DNA of 64,000 nucleotides from Bacteroidales bacterium (GTDB taxonomy: Bacteria > Bacteroidota > Bacteroidia > Bacteroidales > 4484-276). This document shows positions 61,694 to 64,000 of the stretch, piece after piece; position 1 is the stretch's first letter, and the number at the start of each line of letters is the position of its first letter. A program made the position numbers and the translations under genes. The stretch lies in assembly GCA_014860585.1 (NCBI GenBank), contig JACZJL010000007.1, positions 1-64,000 of the forward strand. The letters are read 5' to 3'. The notes under the pieces are model-generated. The model made no database searches and was not told the origin of the DNA. It saw only the letters and a program-made list of their open reading frames with translations.

Positions 61694-64000
61694 GTGAAAC
61701 GACTACCCGCTTTACTTTTTTTATTTTACCTTATCAATTTTTTCAGTGCAAATACACTTTTTGGCCAAATTGAGAAAAAACAGGTAAAAGCTGTCAAAAT
61801 AGAAAAACCCCCACTGATAGATGGTATTTTAAATGATTCTGTCTGGATGATGGCCAACCCTGCTACAGGGTTTATGCAGTACGAGCCGGTGAATGGTGGT
61901 GAAGCCGGCCTTACTACTCAGGTTTATTTCCTTTATGACGATATCGCCATCTACATAGGTGCAATGATGTTCGACAGCAATCCTGACAGTATCCTCACCG
62001 AACTTGGTTTCAGGGATTCCTATGAATTGAACGCTGACTACATTTCATTTGAGATCAATCCTTTTAACGACGGAATCAACACGGTGATATTTGGACTATC
62101 TGCTTCAGGGATTCAATATGATCTTAAAGTGTCGGATGACGATGACGATATGAGCTGGAATGCCGTATGGAAAAGTGATGTGGCGATTGTTGAAAATGGC
62201 TGGTCGGCAGAGGTTATGATTCCTTATTCCGAGTTACGATTCCCTAAAGAGTCATCAGAAAACTGGGGGCTCAATATCTGGCGAAATGTCCGTCGCACCC
62301 GCGAAATTCAATCATGGAATTTTGTTGACAAGGAAATTGAAGGAACCACTAAACAGGCTGGTGAACTTACCGGTCTGATCAACATTAAACCACCGCTCCG
62401 GCTTTCCTTCACACCCTATGTTTCGGGTTACCTGGAAAAAAACGCTGCTGATCCTGACTGGGGTTACAAACTGAATTATGGCATGGATCTGAAATATGGC
62501 ATCACCGAAGCTTTCACCCTCGATATGACATTGATCCCCGACTTTGGCCAGGTGCAATCCGATGACCAGGTTTACAACCTCTCACCATTCGAGATTTATT
62601 ATGACGAAAGACGCCCCTTTTTTACCGAGGGCACTGAGCTTTTTGAAAAGGGGAATGTATTTTATTCAAGAAGAATTGGCAGCATGCCCGAAGGCTATTC
62701 ATCAGTGAATGATAGTTTGAATGAAGGAGAATACATCAAAGATAATCCGGCCAGTACAAACCTGATCAACGCCACGAAAATATCAGGCCGCACTAATAAA
62801 GGGCTGGGTATAGGAGTTTTCAATGCCATTTCGGCCACAACCTACGCAACCCTGAGCGACTCAATGGGAAATACACGCCGTGTGGAAACGCAACCATTTT
62901 CGAATTACAATATGTTAGTGCTGGATCAAAACCTGAAAAATAACTCCTACCTGAGTTTCTATAACACCAATGTTTACAAGGGAAAAGATCATTATACCGC
63001 CAATGTGAGTGGTACGCAGTTCCTGCTGTTCAATTCTTCTTCCTCTTATTCTGTTTATGGCCGTTTCAATTTGAGCCAGAAATACATACCGAAAGATGAT
63101 AATGAACTGGGTTTCATGTACAATGTGAAATTAAGTAAAACAAGCGGACAATTCAGGTTTACTTTTTCACAATTTGTTGAGGATGATAAATATGATCCGA
63201 ACGACTTGGGATACCTGCAGGCAAATAATGAAATCTCCAACAGCCTTGAACTGAACTATAACTTCTACAATCCATTCTGGAAATTGCTCAGGCTTAACAA
63301 TGAAGTAACTACCTTTTACAAGATGCTTTACAAGCCCCGCGAATACAGCGGGTTTGGTATCGAGGGTAACTCATGGGGTACTTTCCGCAACTACCTTACT
63401 CTTGGTATTGATTTTGAAATTAAACCTGTGGATCAATATGATTACTACGAAGCAAGAACTCCGGGACAGCCATTTATCATTCCTCCTCACTGGACCGCTG
63501 GGATTTTCCTCTCTCCCGATTACCGCAAACCTTTTATTGTAGATTTTAAATCCGAATATGCACGGGTACCCCAATTAGATTATACTTCATTATCCTTTTC
63601 ATTTTCCCCGCGATGGCGTGTGAATGACAGGCTTACTTTCAGGTTTACAAGTGAATGGGATAACCAGAATAATGATTATGGCTATGTGACCGATATTGTT
63701 AATGATGAAACCCCGGAAATCATTTTTGGCCGCAGGGATTTGGAAAATGTAGAAAATATCTTCCAGACCACCTACATTTTCACCAACAAGATAGCACTTG
63801 ATTTCCGTTTAAGGCATTACTGGCTCAAAGCCAATTATGAACAGTACTTTCAGCTCGACCCCGAAGGAAATCTCATTACAACCGATTACACCGGCAATAA
63901 CGATTTCAATTTCAATACCTTCAATATTGATATGATTTTGCGTTGGGAGTTTGCACCAGGAAGCGAAATGGCACTTGCCTGGAAAAATGCAATTCTCACA
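61694..64000 (+). CDS. DUF5916 outer-membrane protein, 3' end outside window
   Basis: Begins at a GTG (61694) 13 bp after the macro-domain stop and stays open to the window edge, about 769 codons. Signal peptide MKRLPALLFLFYLINFFSANTLFGQ. Next comes a family-9 carbohydrate-binding-like domain (about 35-215: KIEKPPLIDGILNDSVWMMANPATGFMQYEP...TTQVYFLYDDIAIYIGAMMFDSNPD...WSAEVMIPYSELRFP...WGLNIWRNVRRTREIQSWNF), then a beta-barrel-like DUF5916 region (SPFEIYYDERRPFFTEGTELFEKGN...ISGRTNKGLGIG). Family members are probably outer-membrane barrels of unknown substrate. It may share a transcript with the two genes upstream. Confidence 0.88.
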   Translation, partial: MKRLPALLFLFYLINFFSANTLFGQIEKKQVKAVKIEKPPLIDGILNDSVWMMANPATGFMQYEPVNGGEAGLTTQVYFLYDDIAIYIGAMMFDSNPDSILTELGFRDSYELNADYISFEINPFNDGINTVIFGLSASGIQYDLKVSDDDDDMSWNAVWKSDVAIVENGWSAEVMIPYSELRFPKESSENWGLNIWRNVRRTREIQSWNFVDKEIEGTTKQAGELTGLINIKPPLRLSFTPYVSGYLEKNAADPDWGYKLNYGMDLKYGITEAFTLDMTLIPDFGQVQSDDQVYNLSPFEIYYDERRPFFTEGTELFEKGNVFYSRRIGSMPEGYSSVNDSLNEGEYIKDNPASTNLINATKISGRTNKGLGIGVFNAISATTYATLSDSMGNTRRVETQPFSNYNMLVLDQNLKNNSYLSFYNTNVYKGKDHYTANVSGTQFLLFNSSSSYSVYGRFNLSQKYIPKDDNELGFMYNVKLSKTSGQFRFTFSQFVEDDKYDPNDLGYLQANNEISNSLELNYNFYNPFWKLLRLNNEVTTFYKMLYKPREYSGFGIEGNSWGTFRNYLTLGIDFEIKPVDQYDYYEARTPGQPFIIPPHWTAGIFLSPDYRKPFIVDFKSEYARVPQLDYTSLSFSFSPRWRVNDRLTFRFTSEWDNQNNDYGYVTDIVNDETPEIIFGRRDLENVENIFQTTYIFTNKIALDFRLRHYWLKANYEQYFQLDPEGNLITTDYTGNNDFNFNTFNIDMILRWEFAPGSEMALAWKNAILT

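Overview
The window is a piece of a Bacteroidota chromosome, most likely class Bacteroidia. The evidence is: four secreted proteins ending in type IX secretion (T9SS) C-terminal sorting domains; a TonB-type outer-membrane protein with a carboxypeptidase-like N-domain; DUF5916 and DUF6266 family proteins; and repeated use of the Bacteroidota -7 promoter box TAnnTTTG. I saw no rRNA, tRNA, CRISPR array, transposase or phage structural gene. The window cuts a gene at each end.

Layout. (1) 0-23.4 kb is dominated by cell-surface proteins: the 3' end of a T9SS adhesin (+), then on the minus strand two giant secreted proteins of about 2,560 and 2,590 aa. Each giant lies downstream of the same set: a membrane-spanning TPR transcription regulator, then a small acylphosphatase-fold protein, then the giant. 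The regulator ends in an AraC-type helix-turn-helix in one copy and a LuxR-type one in the other. Both small proteins have lost catalytic residues, and both regulator-operon gaps carry a promoter box with direct repeats. I consider this repeated cassette the best candidate for an undescribed system. (2) 23.4-28.9 kb holds an FG-GAP T9SS protein, a HEPN-like/CBS protein, a 228-bp MITE-like element, a DUF1016 nuclease, and a TcdA/TatD operon. (3) 29-45 kb is an accessory stretch that looks A+T-richer: secreted LPP20-like proteins, three unrecognised or anti-sigma-like proteins, a J-domain protein upstream of a 2,017-aa exported TPR-CHAT protease, a CPBP membrane protease flanked by two copies of a small-membrane-peptide unit, small secreted proteins sharing a YEWRV motif, and a membrane/zinc-ribbon gene split by an in-frame stop. 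(4) 45-50 kb has a POT peptide transporter, a second YEWRV protein, a 302-bp MITE-like element, and a ClpX-like ATPase lacking the zinc domain. (5) 50-64 kb is more ordinary envelope and housekeeping content: an FKBP lipoprotein, a DUF6544-like protein, M16 and M14 peptidases, a TonB-type receptor, a divergent Nramp-like transporter with a macro-domain protein, and the 5' part of a DUF5916 outer-membrane protein.

How the genes may work together. Regions 1 and 2 describe surface display: envelope-sensing regulators probably switch the giant T9SS proteins on and off. Region 3 resembles a stress or conflict island built round an exported caspase-like protease. Region 5 covers peptide uptake and degradation plus envelope transport. 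All functions are read from sequence motifs by eye; no database search was run.
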